Positions 1-7,734 of a stretch of 64,000 bases of DNA are shown piece by piece. The stretch comes from a bacterium (GTDB lineage: Bacteria > Vulcanimicrobiota > Vulcanimicrobiia > Vulcanimicrobiales > Vulcanimicrobiaceae). Below the pieces are notes generated by a model. It searched no databases, was not told where the DNA came from, and saw only the letters and a list, made by a program, of their open reading frames with translations. Positions within the stretch are counted from its first letter, which is position 1. Each line of letters begins with the position of its first letter. The DNA lies in contig JAJZED010000011.1 of the NCBI GenBank assembly GCA_021805775.1, forward strand, positions 39,045 to 103,044, read 5' to 3'. Made by a program: the position numbers and the translations under genes.

Positions 1-119
1 ATCATCTCGATCGCGCAACAGGCAAGGCCCATCGTCAACGGCCAAACGCTCGAACTCTGCGCCCAACGCGCGACGTCATCGAGCTTCGTTAATAAAAAGT
101 GCCCCGGCCCTACTTCCAC
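1..119 (-). CDS. nuoB: NADH-quinone oxidoreductase subunit B (5' end only)
   Basis: This is the first 39 codons of NuoB, the complex I subunit that carries iron-sulfur cluster N2 next to the quinone site. Read on the minus strand from GTG at 119, the protein begins [19 protein letters not shown] and contains [14 protein letters not shown], the NuoB signature with the tandem cysteine pair that ligates the 4Fe-4S cluster. The start is supported by a perfect GGAGG at 126-130, six bases before GTG. It overlaps the end of nuoA by 10 bp, the usual nuoA-nuoB order, so translation is probably coupled. The rest of the gene lies beyond the left edge of the window. Confidence 0.9.
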   Translation of the reverse strand, partial: MEVGPGHFLLTKLDDVARWAQSSSVWPLTMGLACCAIEM

Positions 120-463
120 GCTAAACCTCCGCGCTTCCAAACATACGCGTACCCGATACCGAGAACGACGATAAAAACCACCATCTCGAGCAAACCGAAG
201 AGTTTGAGTGCGTGAAGCTCGACCGCCCACGGGTAGAACGACGCCGCTTCGACATCGAAGATAACGAAGAGCATCGCGATGAGATAGAAGCGAACCGGAA
301 AGCGCCCCGATACCGAAGAGGTCGGTTCGACGCCGCATTCATAGGCTTCGAGCTTTAAAGGATTGGGCTTTCGCTGCGCGAGCAGCCCGGGCAGCACGGT
401 AAAGAGCAAGGCTGCAGCGAGCGCGACTGCCAGAAAGATCGCGACCGGTAGGTACGGATTCAT
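110..463 (-). CDS. nuoA: NADH-quinone oxidoreductase subunit A
   Basis: NuoA is a small membrane subunit of respiratory complex I. The 117-aa product has the three expected transmembrane helices (about residues 5-27, 60-80 and 90-110) and the family motif [11 protein letters not shown] in the first loop, followed by [16 protein letters not shown] in helix 2. The ORF stays open upstream to 535, but the extra 24 residues are not family-like, so ATG at 463 (MNPYLPV) is chosen. It is the first gene of a minus-strand nuo operon and overlaps nuoB by 10 bp. The divergent lipoprotein gene begins only 66 bp away, so promoters for both must share 464-529. Confidence 0.93.
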   Translation of the reverse strand: MNPYLPVAIFLAVALAAALLFTVLPGLLAQRKPNPLKLEAYECGVEPTSSVSGRFPVRFYLIAMLFVIFDVEAASFYPWAVELHALKLFGLLEMVVFIVVLGIGYAYVWKRGGLAWK

Positions 464-529
464 TGCAAACTCGTGTTTTTGGCGAGCCCCCCAGGGAACC
501 CTGGCGAATGGCGGCGTATCGTCGTAAAT

Positions 530-1024
530 ATGCAACGCACGCTCGTTATCGCCTTACTCGTTCTCACCGCGATCGGCAGCAGTTGCTCGCCGCCGCCAAA
601 TGTCGTAGGCGTCCAATCATACGGCACCGTCGTCGGCCGCGTTCTCGACGCAACAACCAATCGACCGATTCCCCAGGCGCTCGTTTCGGTCGGCTCGCTC
701 TATACCGCGAACGCCGATAAAGAGGGCGGCTTCGTCCTTACCGGGGTGCCGATCGGCAACCAAGTGGTAGAGGTGCATGCCCCAGGGTACACCTTCGTCT
801 CGAAACGGGTCTTCGTGGTGCAGAACAAGACGGCGAACGCCCGCTACCTTCGGTTGGTTCCGGCGGCGCTCCCGGTCGGCGAGGCCACGTTGCCGCCGCC
901 GGGAACGCCGAGCCCGAGCCCGGCGCCCTCGGCGAGCGCCTCCCCGGCAGCAAGCCCGGCAGCGGCGCTCTCGCCGAGCGCGACGCCTTCACCGGTCGCG
1001 ACGGGATCGGCGCCACCGCGCTAG
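530..1024 (+). CDS. lipoprotein with carboxypeptidase-regulatory-like domain
   Basis: The product is 164 aa with a lipoprotein signal peptide: MQRT, a hydrophobic stretch, then a lipobox ending IGSSC around residue 19. Residues about 30-110 (GTVVGRVLDATTNRPIPQA to the LRLVP region) look like a CarboxypepD_reg/CNA-B-type beta-sandwich, a fold common in surface proteins. The last 50 residues are a Pro/Ser/Ala-rich low-complexity tail, probably an extended stalk or linker. The ORF is open upstream to 473, but ATG 530 puts the signal peptide at the N-terminus. It is divergent from nuoA. The specific function is unknown. Two other lipoproteins in the window (4125 and 47488) share this architecture. 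Confidence 0.7.
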   Translation: MQRTLVIALLVLTAIGSSCSPPPNVVGVQSYGTVVGRVLDATTNRPIPQALVSVGSLYTANADKEGGFVLTGVPIGNQVVEVHAPGYTFVSKRVFVVQNKTANARYLRLVPAALPVGEATLPPPGTPSPSPAPSASASPAASPAAALSPSATPSPVATGSAPPR

Positions 1025-1454
1025 GGCACCGGTAACGCGGCCGCGTCGCACACGTCGAAGGCGCAAATGCCCCCAGTAGCGACCGATTGAGAAGCTTCGA
1101 GCTGAAAGAGCTCCACGCACGGAGCCGACTCTTGCCGCGCCGACGATGCGGTGATGCCATAGGTGTAGCCCCAAGCGTCGGCGGCATAGTCGAACGCTCC
1201 CATATCGATAATAGACCAGTTTAGAAAATCATTCCGTGGGTCGTGTGCGTATTCATTAACTGAAAGCGGACACTCCAGAGCGAGGCTGAACGAGCGCGTC
1301 GATCGAGCTTTGGCGATGCAGTGGGCGAAGGCCCCGTTTTTACGACTACTGCAGCGCAGCCCGGCGCAGCAGCGCTCGCCGACGGTGCCATAGCGATCGC
1401 AAATCCAACAACAGCACACGCAAGTGAGCCTAAGGTCGCGTAACGACAAGTCAC
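1021..1454 (-). pseudogene. frameshifted small secreted protein, possibly DUF4189-like
   Basis: Two overlapping minus-strand reading frames look like one broken gene. The frame starting at 1454 encodes a good signal peptide (LACAVVGFAIAMAPSASA) but loses protein-like character and stops at 1221. The other frame, ending at 1021, carries the plausible mature region, with WSIIDMGAFDYAADAWGYT and several cysteines. The GAF-x-AWGY-like pattern resembles DUF4189 repeats of small secreted proteins, but this is a weak resemblance. A -1 shift near the A5/G4 run at about 1334-1344 would join the frames. It could be a decayed gene or a sequencing/assembly indel. It lies between the lipoprotein (tail to tail) and the metal transporter. 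Confidence 0.4.
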
Positions 1455-1457
1455 GCT

Positions 1458-3095
1458 TTATCTACCTGCCGCCGTATGCAACACAAGATCGATGACGCGT
1501 ACAACCACCAGTGCGACGGCAAGTACGAGATAACCGCGTAGGACGACGAGCCAGAAGCGATGCAAAGGGGTAAGATTAAACTTCGGCAACGTCGAGAGCG
1601 GCGGCATCTGCCACTGCGAGCGCGATGAACGCTCGATGGCGTTTTCCTTGCGATTATCGCGTTTTGCCAACGCCATCCATAGCCCTACGCAGACCGACAG
1701 CGCGCCCCCGATGCCGAGGATCCATAGCACCGTAGCGGTTCCGGTATTCGGGAAAATCGTCGAAACGGTGAGAACGATCGAGAGAATCACGAGCATTGAA
1801 ATGACGACGCTGGTAAAAATGTTCGTTCGCGCCGTGTTGACCCACGGTCCCAACACCGCACTATCATTCGAAAGCAGTAACAGAAAAACCGTAGCGCTAG
1901 GGAGCAGCACTCCGGCGAGTACCTGAACCGCATTGGTGAGCAGCCCTAGGGGGCTTCCAGGAATCAGGACAACGGCCGCTGCGACGGCGATGAGCCCCGC
2001 GTAGACCGCATAAAAAAGCGGCGCCTGGGTCGGTTTGCGATGGAGCGAGTGCCCAACCGACAACACGTCGCCGATTGCGTACGCCGTCGAGAGCGAGACC
2101 GCTGCCGCGCCGATAATCGCTGCATCCATCAGAGCGATGGCGAAGAGATCGCCGGGCAGAACGCCGGCATATTTTGCCAGACCCGCAGCAACCGCGCCGG
2201 CGTCTTGAAAATTTCCGAACTCCGGATGGCCTGCAAAGGCGGCGGCGGTGAACGAGAACATCGCAAATGCGCCGAAGAGAACGAAAAATATTCCGACACC
2301 AAGGTCCCAGCGCTCGTAATTGAGCCAGCGCGTTGTGATGCGTTTATCGATAACGTAACTCTGCTGGAAAAAAAGTTGCCAGGGCGCCACGGTTGTTCCG
2401 ACAATTGCGATAATAAGCAGAACAACGACACCCACATCGGCGTGAGCCGGCAGCTGGGGAGCGATAAAATTCCGAAAGGATTGCCCGAGCGGTGCGTGGA
2501 CCATCACCAATATCGGCAGCAATAACAGGCTACCGAAGCAGAGAAACATCGCAAAACGTTCGAAGCGACGGAAATCTCCGGTCGCGGCTGCGAGCATGAC
2601 GACCGCGGCCGCGATGGCGACGCCGACGATTTTCGGCAAGCCAAAGTATCCGAGTGCAAGGCTAATACCAATGAACTCGGTCACGATCGTCAATGCGTTG
2701 AGGATAAATAGGTCGATGACGCTGAAGGCACCCCAAAATTTGCCGAAGCGTTCGAGAATGAGGCGCGCGTGCCCAACGCGGGAGACGACGCCGAGGCGCA
2801 ACACCATCTCCTGATTGACGTACAGTACCGGAACGAGCAGCAGTAGGGTCCAGAGCAGCGAGGTGCCGTAGTTCTGCCCGGCTTGGGTATATGTTGAGAA
2901 TGCACCGGCGTCGTTGTCCCCGACCATCACGATGAGTCCGGGACCGACGATTGCAAAAAATGCCACCAACTTCGCAACGAGCCCTCTACGCGAGGCGGTG
3001 TCATTCTTCGCGATCGTTCCGAGCGCACCGCGGATGTCACCGGAGTGCATAGGGTCGAGCGGCGTACCGCCGGTCTCATCGAGAGCGGCACTCAC
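1458..3095 (-). CDS. NRAMP-related divalent cation (probably Mg2+) transporter
   Basis: This 545-aa protein is an NRAMP-superfamily permease with about 11-12 hydrophobic helices. Classical NRAMP proteins bind Mn2+/Fe2+ with a DPGN motif in helix 1 and a Met in an MPH motif in helix 6. Here helix 1 has DNDAG (about residues 60-64), keeping the Asp, and helix 6 has APW (about 237-239) in place of MPH, so the soft Met ligand is absent. The Mg2+-transporting NRMT branch is also known to lack this Met. The M-box Mg2+ riboswitch upstream supports Mg2+ import. GTG at 3095 is chosen because GAGGTGAGG lies just before it; the ORF is open to 3251, but that part overlaps the leader ORF. It overlaps the 50-codon ORF by 4 bp (GTGA). 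Confidence 0.85.
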   Translation of the reverse strand: MSAALDETGGTPLDPMHSGDIRGALGTIAKNDTASRRGLVAKLVAFFAIVGPGLIVMVGDNDAGAFSTYTQAGQNYGTSLLWTLLLLVPVLYVNQEMVLRLGVVSRVGHARLILERFGKFWGAFSVIDLFILNALTIVTEFIGISLALGYFGLPKIVGVAIAAAVVMLAAATGDFRRFERFAMFLCFGSLLLLPILVMVHAPLGQSFRNFIAPQLPAHADVGVVVLLIIAIVGTTVAPWQLFFQQSYVIDKRITTRWLNYERWDLGVGIFFVLFGAFAMFSFTAAAFAGHPEFGNFQDAGAVAAGLAKYAGVLPGDLFAIALMDAAIIGAAAVSLSTAYAIGDVLSVGHSLHRKPTQAPLFYAVYAGLIAVAAAVVLIPGSPLGLLTNAVQVLAGVLLPSATVFLLLLSNDSAVLGPWVNTARTNIFTSVVISMLVILSIVLTVSTIFPNTGTATVLWILGIGGALSVCVGLWMALAKRDNRKENAIERSSRSQWQMPPLSTLPKFNLTPLHRFWLVVLRGYLVLAVALVVVRVIDLVLHTAAGR

Positions 3096-3244
3096 GGCCT
3101 CACCTCGCGGTGATAGCCGATGCGAGCGAGCCACGGCGAGCACGTGTACGGAGTTTCGAGAAACTGATTCGCGCGGAGCGAATCGTCGTGGCGAACGGGA
3201 AGCTTGGCGCGCACGAGCGCGCGCAGGAATACGATTTTCTTCAT
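3092..3244 (-). CDS. 50-aa leader ORF upstream of the Mg2+ transporter
   Basis: A short ORF starts at ATG 3244 (MKKIVFLRALVRAKLPVRHD), preceded by GAGGA, and ends in a TGA that overlaps the GTG start of the transporter (GTGA). It lies between the riboswitch terminator and the transporter, so it is translated only if the terminator is passed. The product is basic and amphipathic, with no clear membrane helix or known domain. Translational coupling suggests it sets transporter expression, or that it is a small partner protein. Leader peptides upstream of Mg2+ transporters (such as MgtL) are a known theme, but no homology is claimed. It could also be a chance ORF. Confidence 0.45.
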   Translation of the reverse strand: MKKIVFLRALVRAKLPVRHDDSLRANQFLETPYTCSPWLARIGYHREVRP

Positions 3245-3371
3245 GACACATCGTCCTCTAAAAGGTGTTGGAAATTTCGCCGCATCGCACGGCGCAAAAC
3301 GTCGATCTACTACTGCCATCGTCCACGGCGGAACATCACCCCCCTCATCGCGCGTCGCTCTCGGTGACGCG

Positions 3372-3409
3372 AATAAAAAAATGTCGCATGCTTCCTCGCA
3401 GGCGACATT
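3372..3409 (-). terminator. riboswitch-controlled intrinsic terminator
   Basis: On the minus strand an 8-bp perfect stem (AATGTCGC at 3409-3402 with GCGACATT at 3387-3380) with a 14-base loop is followed directly by a run of seven T. It sits about 40 bases after the M-box aptamer and 130 bases before the leader ORF. The 5' arm AATGTCG is complementary to CGACATT at 3459-3453, at the 3' edge of the aptamer, so an antiterminator pairing can be drawn. This is the classic layout of a transcription-attenuating M-box. Confidence 0.88.
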
Positions 3410-3447
3410 ATAAAAACTTCAAAGCGGGCGCAGACCCGGCGAATTCG

Positions 3448-3614
3448 TTCTCAATGTCGAGCTTTAGCACTGCACGCCGTAGAGGTCCCCAAGGGCCTCA
3501 GCCGCATTAGGTGCCGCCTTGATTCGGCGGGACCTGGTCAACCCGTTGGGGTCTCTCGACCTTTCCGGGCAGCGGCATATCTCCGTGCAGACGCCTCACC
3601 TAACGAGGAATCCA
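3448..3614 (-). promoter_or_regulatory. M-box (ykoK) Mg2+ riboswitch
   Basis: Read on the minus strand, this leader matches the M-box consensus in order: CGTTAGGTGAGGC (about 3606-3594), AGATATGCCGCTGCCC, GGTCGAGAGACCCCAACGGG, then ACCTAATGCGGCTGAGGC and finally CAGTGCTAAAGCTCGAC (about 3472-3456). Known M-box RNAs bind several Mg2+ ions and switch off Mg2+ transporter genes when Mg2+ is plentiful. The downstream terminator at 3372-3409 and its possible antiterminator partner inside the aptamer end fit transcriptional control. The target is the NRAMP-related transporter at 1458-3095. Exact ends are estimated. Confidence 0.94.
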
Positions 3615-3789
3615 GAAGTATCGTACCTCCGCCTGTCAACCCTTAGCCGATTTTCCAGGCCCCCGTTTTCGCTCTTCTCCTGCGTCGTCGCGTTCTTCGT
3701 CGCGGCGAGCGCACGATCTCGACACCGCCAAACGGGCATATTTCTTCCTCCGACTTCATCGCAGAGCACTTTCCCGAACGGAGGGTTTT

Positions 3790-4125
3790 ATGCTCGTCGA
3801 TATGGCTACCGAAGCATACCGATTCGAATTTCTCGCACGGCTTTATTCACCTAATAAAACATTCGGCGTCGACCTCGCATCGCTCGATTGTTATTTTCAT
3901 CGAGTTCGACAAACGCTCGGCTTTCATACTTTATCGATGGAGAGGTCGCCGCTCCGAGCCCCGACTTGGAACCTATCGTGGAATCACATCTTCTGCCGGC
4001 CGGGGAGACCTAGCAACACCGCAGGAGCCCCCGAACGAGTCGGCCTTCGTACACCGATTCGATTTTTCCAAACGACTCTTTTCCCGGAAGGAGAACGCAT
4101 GGCAGCTCGGGAGATAGCACGGTGA
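3790..4125 (+). CDS. possible small protein of unknown function
   Basis: An ORF of 111 codons begins at ATG 3790 behind a strong GGAGG (five bases upstream) and ends in TGA overlapping the ATG of the next lipoprotein (TGATG). These signals favour translation. Against it, the protein resembles no family I know, its codon use is less G/C-biased at third positions than that of its neighbours, and the middle is rich in Arg, Pro and Trp. It may be a leader ORF or a chance reading frame in a long untranslated leader (3615-4124) of the lipoprotein. An internal ATG at 4099 with GGAAGGAG before it would give only an 8-codon peptide. Confidence 0.3.
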   Translation: MLVDMATEAYRFEFLARLYSPNKTFGVDLASLDCYFHRVRQTLGFHTLSMERSPLRAPTWNLSWNHIFCRPGRPSNTAGAPERVGLRTPIRFFQTTLFPEGERMAAREIAR

Positions 4126-5087
4126 TGAAGCCGCAGCAGAGCCTCTACGCCCTTGCCGTTCTTGCGTTGGTCGCCGGCCTCGCCGCCTGCGGCGGCGGAG
4201 GTGGCAGTAACCCTGTCTCGTCTATCGTTCCGCCTGTTGGCGCAACCCCAACCCCGATCAACGCCCCTACTCCCAGCGCGCCAACGACCAATGCCTCGGG
4301 TGTGGTCGTGAACGACGCGAACGGCTCTCCGCTCGCGGGCGTTCCGGTGAAATTGATGCCCTGGGGGCCGTGCGGCGCCGTTCCGCCTGCGGCGCAGATC
4401 ACGCCGGAGAACGATGGCTGCCCAACCCCGCTGCCCTCCCCGCAGGCGACGACGAATCCGCAAGGGCAGTTCACCCTCAACGGCGCTCCGAACGGGCACT
4501 ACCTGCTCGTCATCGGCACGGATAGTACGAGCGCGACCGATCCGGTGCAGGCGACCGTTCACGATAACGTGACGCTCACGGGTGGGAATCAAACCCTCCT
4601 CGCGCCGACGTTGCCTCCGGTGCCGACGATCACCCCGCAGCCGTGGGAAATCAACGGCGAGTACCGCCTCGCGACGTTAAATCCGACGAGCGAAACGCCG
4701 TGCTTCGTCGATTGGCAGCAGGAGCGCACGAGCAACGGGCTTCCGGTGGGGAGTATCGACGAGTGGCTGCTGGAGAACGTGCGAGCGACGAACACTTTTC
4801 ACCAAAGCCCGAACTATTACAACGCTCCGTGGCCGAATAACCCAACTGGAGGCATTACTACCGGAGGCGAAGGTGACTCGGGAGGATTAAATTGCCAAAG
4901 CGGTGTCGCGTCCTCCTTTGCGCCCGGAGCGAATACTTATGCAGTCAATCCGCAAACGGAATGGTTCGCAGGGCAATTCGTGATCTTCAGCGCCTACGGC
5001 GGCACGAATAACGAATCGATGCAGAGCGCGGAGTTTCCGATTGACCCCCGTGCGTTCGCCGATCCGAATGTTCCGAACTGGCCGTAA
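4125..5087 (+). CDS. large lipoprotein with carboxypeptidase-regulatory and CAP-like regions
   Basis: The 320-aa product starts with a lipoprotein signal: a hydrophobic stretch, then LAAC followed by a Gly run. A Pro/Thr linker leads to a beta-sandwich of the CarboxypepD_reg type (about 55-165; GVVVNDANGSPLAGVPVKL). The C-terminal half (about 180-320) has an N-terminal helix with the sense of a CAP/SCP-like domain (QQERTSNGLPVGSIDEWLLE), later GQFVIFSAYGGTNNESM; this is a weak call. GTG at 4122 is an alternative start directly before ATG 4125. A strong terminator follows at 5111. The role is probably at the cell surface; the substrate is unknown. Confidence 0.65.
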   Translation: MKPQQSLYALAVLALVAGLAACGGGGGSNPVSSIVPPVGATPTPINAPTPSAPTTNASGVVVNDANGSPLAGVPVKLMPWGPCGAVPPAAQITPENDGCPTPLPSPQATTNPQGQFTLNGAPNGHYLLVIGTDSTSATDPVQATVHDNVTLTGGNQTLLAPTLPPVPTITPQPWEINGEYRLATLNPTSETPCFVDWQQERTSNGLPVGSIDEWLLENVRATNTFHQSPNYYNAPWPNNPTGGITTGGEGDSGGLNCQSGVASSFAPGANTYAVNPQTEWFAGQFVIFSAYGGTNNESMQSAEFPIDPRAFADPNVPNWP

Positions 5088-5110
5088 AAAAAACGACGCG
5101 AGAGGGACGC

Positions 5111-5149
5111 AAGAAAGAACCGGGGCAATCGCTCCGGTTCTTTCTTTTT
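5111..5149 (+). terminator. intrinsic terminator after the lipoprotein gene
   Basis: A 13-bp perfect stem (AAGAAAGAACCGG at 5111-5123 with CCGGTTCTTTCTT at 5134-5146) with a 10-base loop is followed by T residues. It lies 24 bp after the lipoprotein stop and 30 bp from the convergent prepilin-like gene end, so it may work in both directions. Confidence 0.85.
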
Positions 5150-5178
5150 GATACACGTTCGTTATCGTGTTCTTTTGT

Positions 5179-7629
5179 TTACCCGAAATGAGCGGTTACG
5201 TACGTTGGAGGGCTCGTAGGAGTCCACGACCCGTTGGTCTTATAGGCTTGATTATTTTGCGTCCACATAATCGGGCCGGGTGGCGATGGTAGGGGTGGAG
5301 CAACTGTCGTTCCGCAAACCGTCGCATGCCCGAAATTTAGTGAATTTTGAGAGGTGTAGGTTTGCGTCCAGGTGGTTCCACCATCTGTTGATTGGTAAAC
5401 AGTTTCAACGGATTGATACCCGGAAAGATAACCGCCGAGCCCCGTGCTCACTGGAGTGCACCATAGGCCGCGTTGGACAATATTCACCCCGCAGGCAGTC
5501 CCGACCACGCAGCCAACACTCGCGACGACGCTCACGTTCGCGAGCCCCGCATCGGCAATCGGCGCGCTTGTGCTGCCATCGCTAATCGTGACCGAGCAAC
5601 TTCCGCCTGTCGAGCCAGGAATCACCGGGACGAGTACCTGCGGCCCGGCGTTGCCGGGGTAGGGGAGCCCGAGCGAGGCTATATTGGAACAAATTGTCCC
5701 CTGCACAGCCGATTGATACGTCGGTGTGCTCGCGCTGGTGTCGCCCGGTTGATAGGCGATGATACCGATTTGGGTGCTCGTTGCGGGTGCAAATGGCCCG
5801 GTGGGGCTCGCTCCGACGTTGATACATCCGTCGCTTGCGGCGGTGTAGTATTGCGTGCCGATTTGGATCTCTCCGTTTGCCAGCGTTGTATCAGGCCCTC
5901 CCGCGCCGTTTTTCGCATACCCATAGCACGGACCACCGAGAAACATCGGTGCAGCGCTCGGCGCAACGGGCGGTGCAACATTTGATGCAGGCGTTGGCAA
6001 CGGAATTTTCATCGGGATGCATTTGCTGGTAATTGGGTTAAAAACGAAGCCCGACGGGCATGGCCCCGGCGAAGGCGTGGGCCCAGCTTCAGCGATGCCG
6101 CCGCCGAGCCAGGTATTGAGATTGCGTGCTAAGGCAACCGTCGGTGAGATCGTTGGGATGAAGGCGATCGTCATCGCGCCGCTTGTTGCTGATGTTGCCG
6201 CCACTTGCGCGCCGTTTGCGCCGACTTCGAGATACGCAGGCCAGGTTTTTATCGCAACTGCAGCCGCCGCGACGTTGACGCTAAACGCAACCGGGGGCTC
6301 GTTGTATTGGTCGGTGATCGTTCCGGTACAGGTGAGCGCACTCGCCGGCGGGACGCTATCGGTGATGAGGAACGAATGCGTCGCCGCACCGGTTGGGCCG
6401 CTGCCCGCCGTATTATTCCCCGCCGCAGTAAACGTCAGCGCACTGCCGCAACTCGCCGGGTTCCACGCAAGCCCCGCAAACGTGATCCCCGCAGGGTCAT
6501 TATCGAAGCTCTTGCTCGCATTGACAGTAACGCTCTGCCCCGAGGTGAGCGGAGCACTTGCAATCGAAAGCGGTGGGGTTTGGCTCGTCGCGGTGCTGCC
6601 ATTCGCGGCGAGGCGCAACCAGCCCATCACGCGCATCGCGACGCCGAGCGGATTCCCCCAGGCATCCGTCCTTTGCGCGAACGCATCGGCGAGCGGAACG
6701 ACGCAGAGACCCGCCCCGATGGGATGAACCGGAAAATGCGCCGGCGCGTCGTCCATCGCCCCCGCAGACGCACTCGCACTCGCCGCATACGCATACGGCA
6801 CCCCATTCGGCGGCGACGGCACGCTCCGTGCATCCGCGAGTGACTGCGGCCCGGAATACGGCGGCGAGTTCGGAAACGCAACGATCGCGGCGCCGTTCGC
6901 GCGACACACGAAATTCTCCATCGCACCGCCGGTCGATGCGAACCATCCTCGATAACCGAATTCCGCAACGGCGAACCATTGCACGGGTGCGCTCGGCCAT
7001 GCGAATAGCAACGCGGGCGGTGCGAGCGTCGGCGGGTTCGGCGTCATCGAAGCCTGCGGTGCGGCAAGGCCACCGCCGTCGGTAACGGGGCAGGGAATAC
7101 TGCGCGTCACCGTTGCACCGTTACGCATCACGCTCAGCAACAATCCGGTCGTACTCGGGCAGCGCGGTTCGGCGGCGATAATCGCAAATCGCGGCAGCGC
7201 GTTGCTCCCGCTTAACGCCGGGCGCGCGAGAGCGACCGCGCTGCCGTCGCGACGAAAAAATAACGCGAAGGGTGGCGCGCCGAGACTCGCTTCACGTAAC
7301 GAGGCATCGGCAACGAGCGGGAGTTCGCGCGTAAGACTCGCCGCTCCGGGTGCATTCGGACGCCCGCGGTAGAGAACGAGGCGGAAGCCCGGCAACGCAT
7401 TTCCGCGCGTATCGCTGCGCTGCAGCGCCAGCAGCGTCGCGCCGTTTCCCGATGCACGCGCCAGCGAACGCGCGAGTGCGAGCGCCGCGTCGAGTTGCGC
7501 GGCGGCCTCCGCCGTCGCTCCGGGCGCGCGAGCGAGCGTTGCCATGCGCAGCCCCGCGAACAGCAGGAGGGCGACGATCCCTAAAGCAGCCATCGTTTCG
7601 AGCATCGTAAATCCACGTTGCGAGCCCAT
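5179..7629 (-). CDS. giant type IV prepilin-like protein
   Basis: The 816-aa protein begins MGSQRGFTMLETMAALGIV, a textbook class III prepilin signal: cleavage after Gly6, Phe at +1, Glu at +5, then a hydrophobic helix to about residue 25. A prepilin peptidase should process it and export it through a type IV pilus or type II secretion apparatus. Normal pilins are 130-200 aa; here about 600 residues of Gly/Ser/Thr/Pro-rich beta-type sequence follow, including an Ig/PKD-like stretch around residues 355-410 (SGQSVTVNASKSFDNDP) and paired cysteines near the end. No other pilus gene adjoins it. It may be a tip or minor pilin acting as an adhesin. ATG 7629 directly precedes the signal. Confidence 0.78.
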   Translation of the reverse strand: MGSQRGFTMLETMAALGIVALLLFAGLRMATLARAPGATAEAAAQLDAALALARSLARASGNGATLLALQRSDTRGNALPGFRLVLYRGRPNAPGAASLTRELPLVADASLREASLGAPPFALFFRRDGSAVALARPALSGSNALPRFAIIAAEPRCPSTTGLLLSVMRNGATVTRSIPCPVTDGGGLAAPQASMTPNPPTLAPPALLFAWPSAPVQWFAVAEFGYRGWFASTGGAMENFVCRANGAAIVAFPNSPPYSGPQSLADARSVPSPPNGVPYAYAASASASAGAMDDAPAHFPVHPIGAGLCVVPLADAFAQRTDAWGNPLGVAMRVMGWLRLAANGSTATSQTPPLSIASAPLTSGQSVTVNASKSFDNDPAGITFAGLAWNPASCGSALTFTAAGNNTAGSGPTGAATHSFLITDSVPPASALTCTGTITDQYNEPPVAFSVNVAAAAVAIKTWPAYLEVGANGAQVAATSATSGAMTIAFIPTISPTVALARNLNTWLGGGIAEAGPTPSPGPCPSGFVFNPITSKCIPMKIPLPTPASNVAPPVAPSAAPMFLGGPCYGYAKNGAGGPDTTLANGEIQIGTQYYTAASDGCINVGASPTGPFAPATSTQIGIIAYQPGDTSASTPTYQSAVQGTICSNIASLGLPYPGNAGPQVLVPVIPGSTGGSCSVTISDGSTSAPIADAGLANVSVVASVGCVVGTACGVNIVQRGLWCTPVSTGLGGYLSGYQSVETVYQSTDGGTTWTQTYTSQNSLNFGHATVCGTTVAPPLPSPPGPIMWTQNNQAYKTNGSWTPTSPPTYVTAHFG

Positions 7630-7734
7630 AGCCGGCGCTGTTCCCCGCCGAAACGCGCCGACGACACCGCCGCGCTACCCCATCCGCGCCACGCGCTCCC
7701 GGAACCCCGCGTACTCGCGGCGAATGGCCGCCCC

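Noticed and set aside
738..1187. minus-strand Arg/Pro-rich ORF opposite the first lipoprotein
   Set aside because: It is an antisense shadow of GC-rich coding sequence with no RBS or family match.
3096..3251. N-terminal extension of the NRAMP-like transporter
   Set aside because: It overlaps the leader ORF and is not family-like, while GTG 3095 has a strong RBS.
6205..7085. plus-strand Arg-rich ORFs opposite the prepilin-like gene
   Set aside because: They are antisense shadows with no start signals; the minus frame has a clear prepilin signal.
7618..7734. upstream start for the K+ channel-like gene
   Set aside because: It adds an Arg-rich, non-membrane stretch overlapping the divergent prepilin start; MWLDALAALGG fits the first helix.
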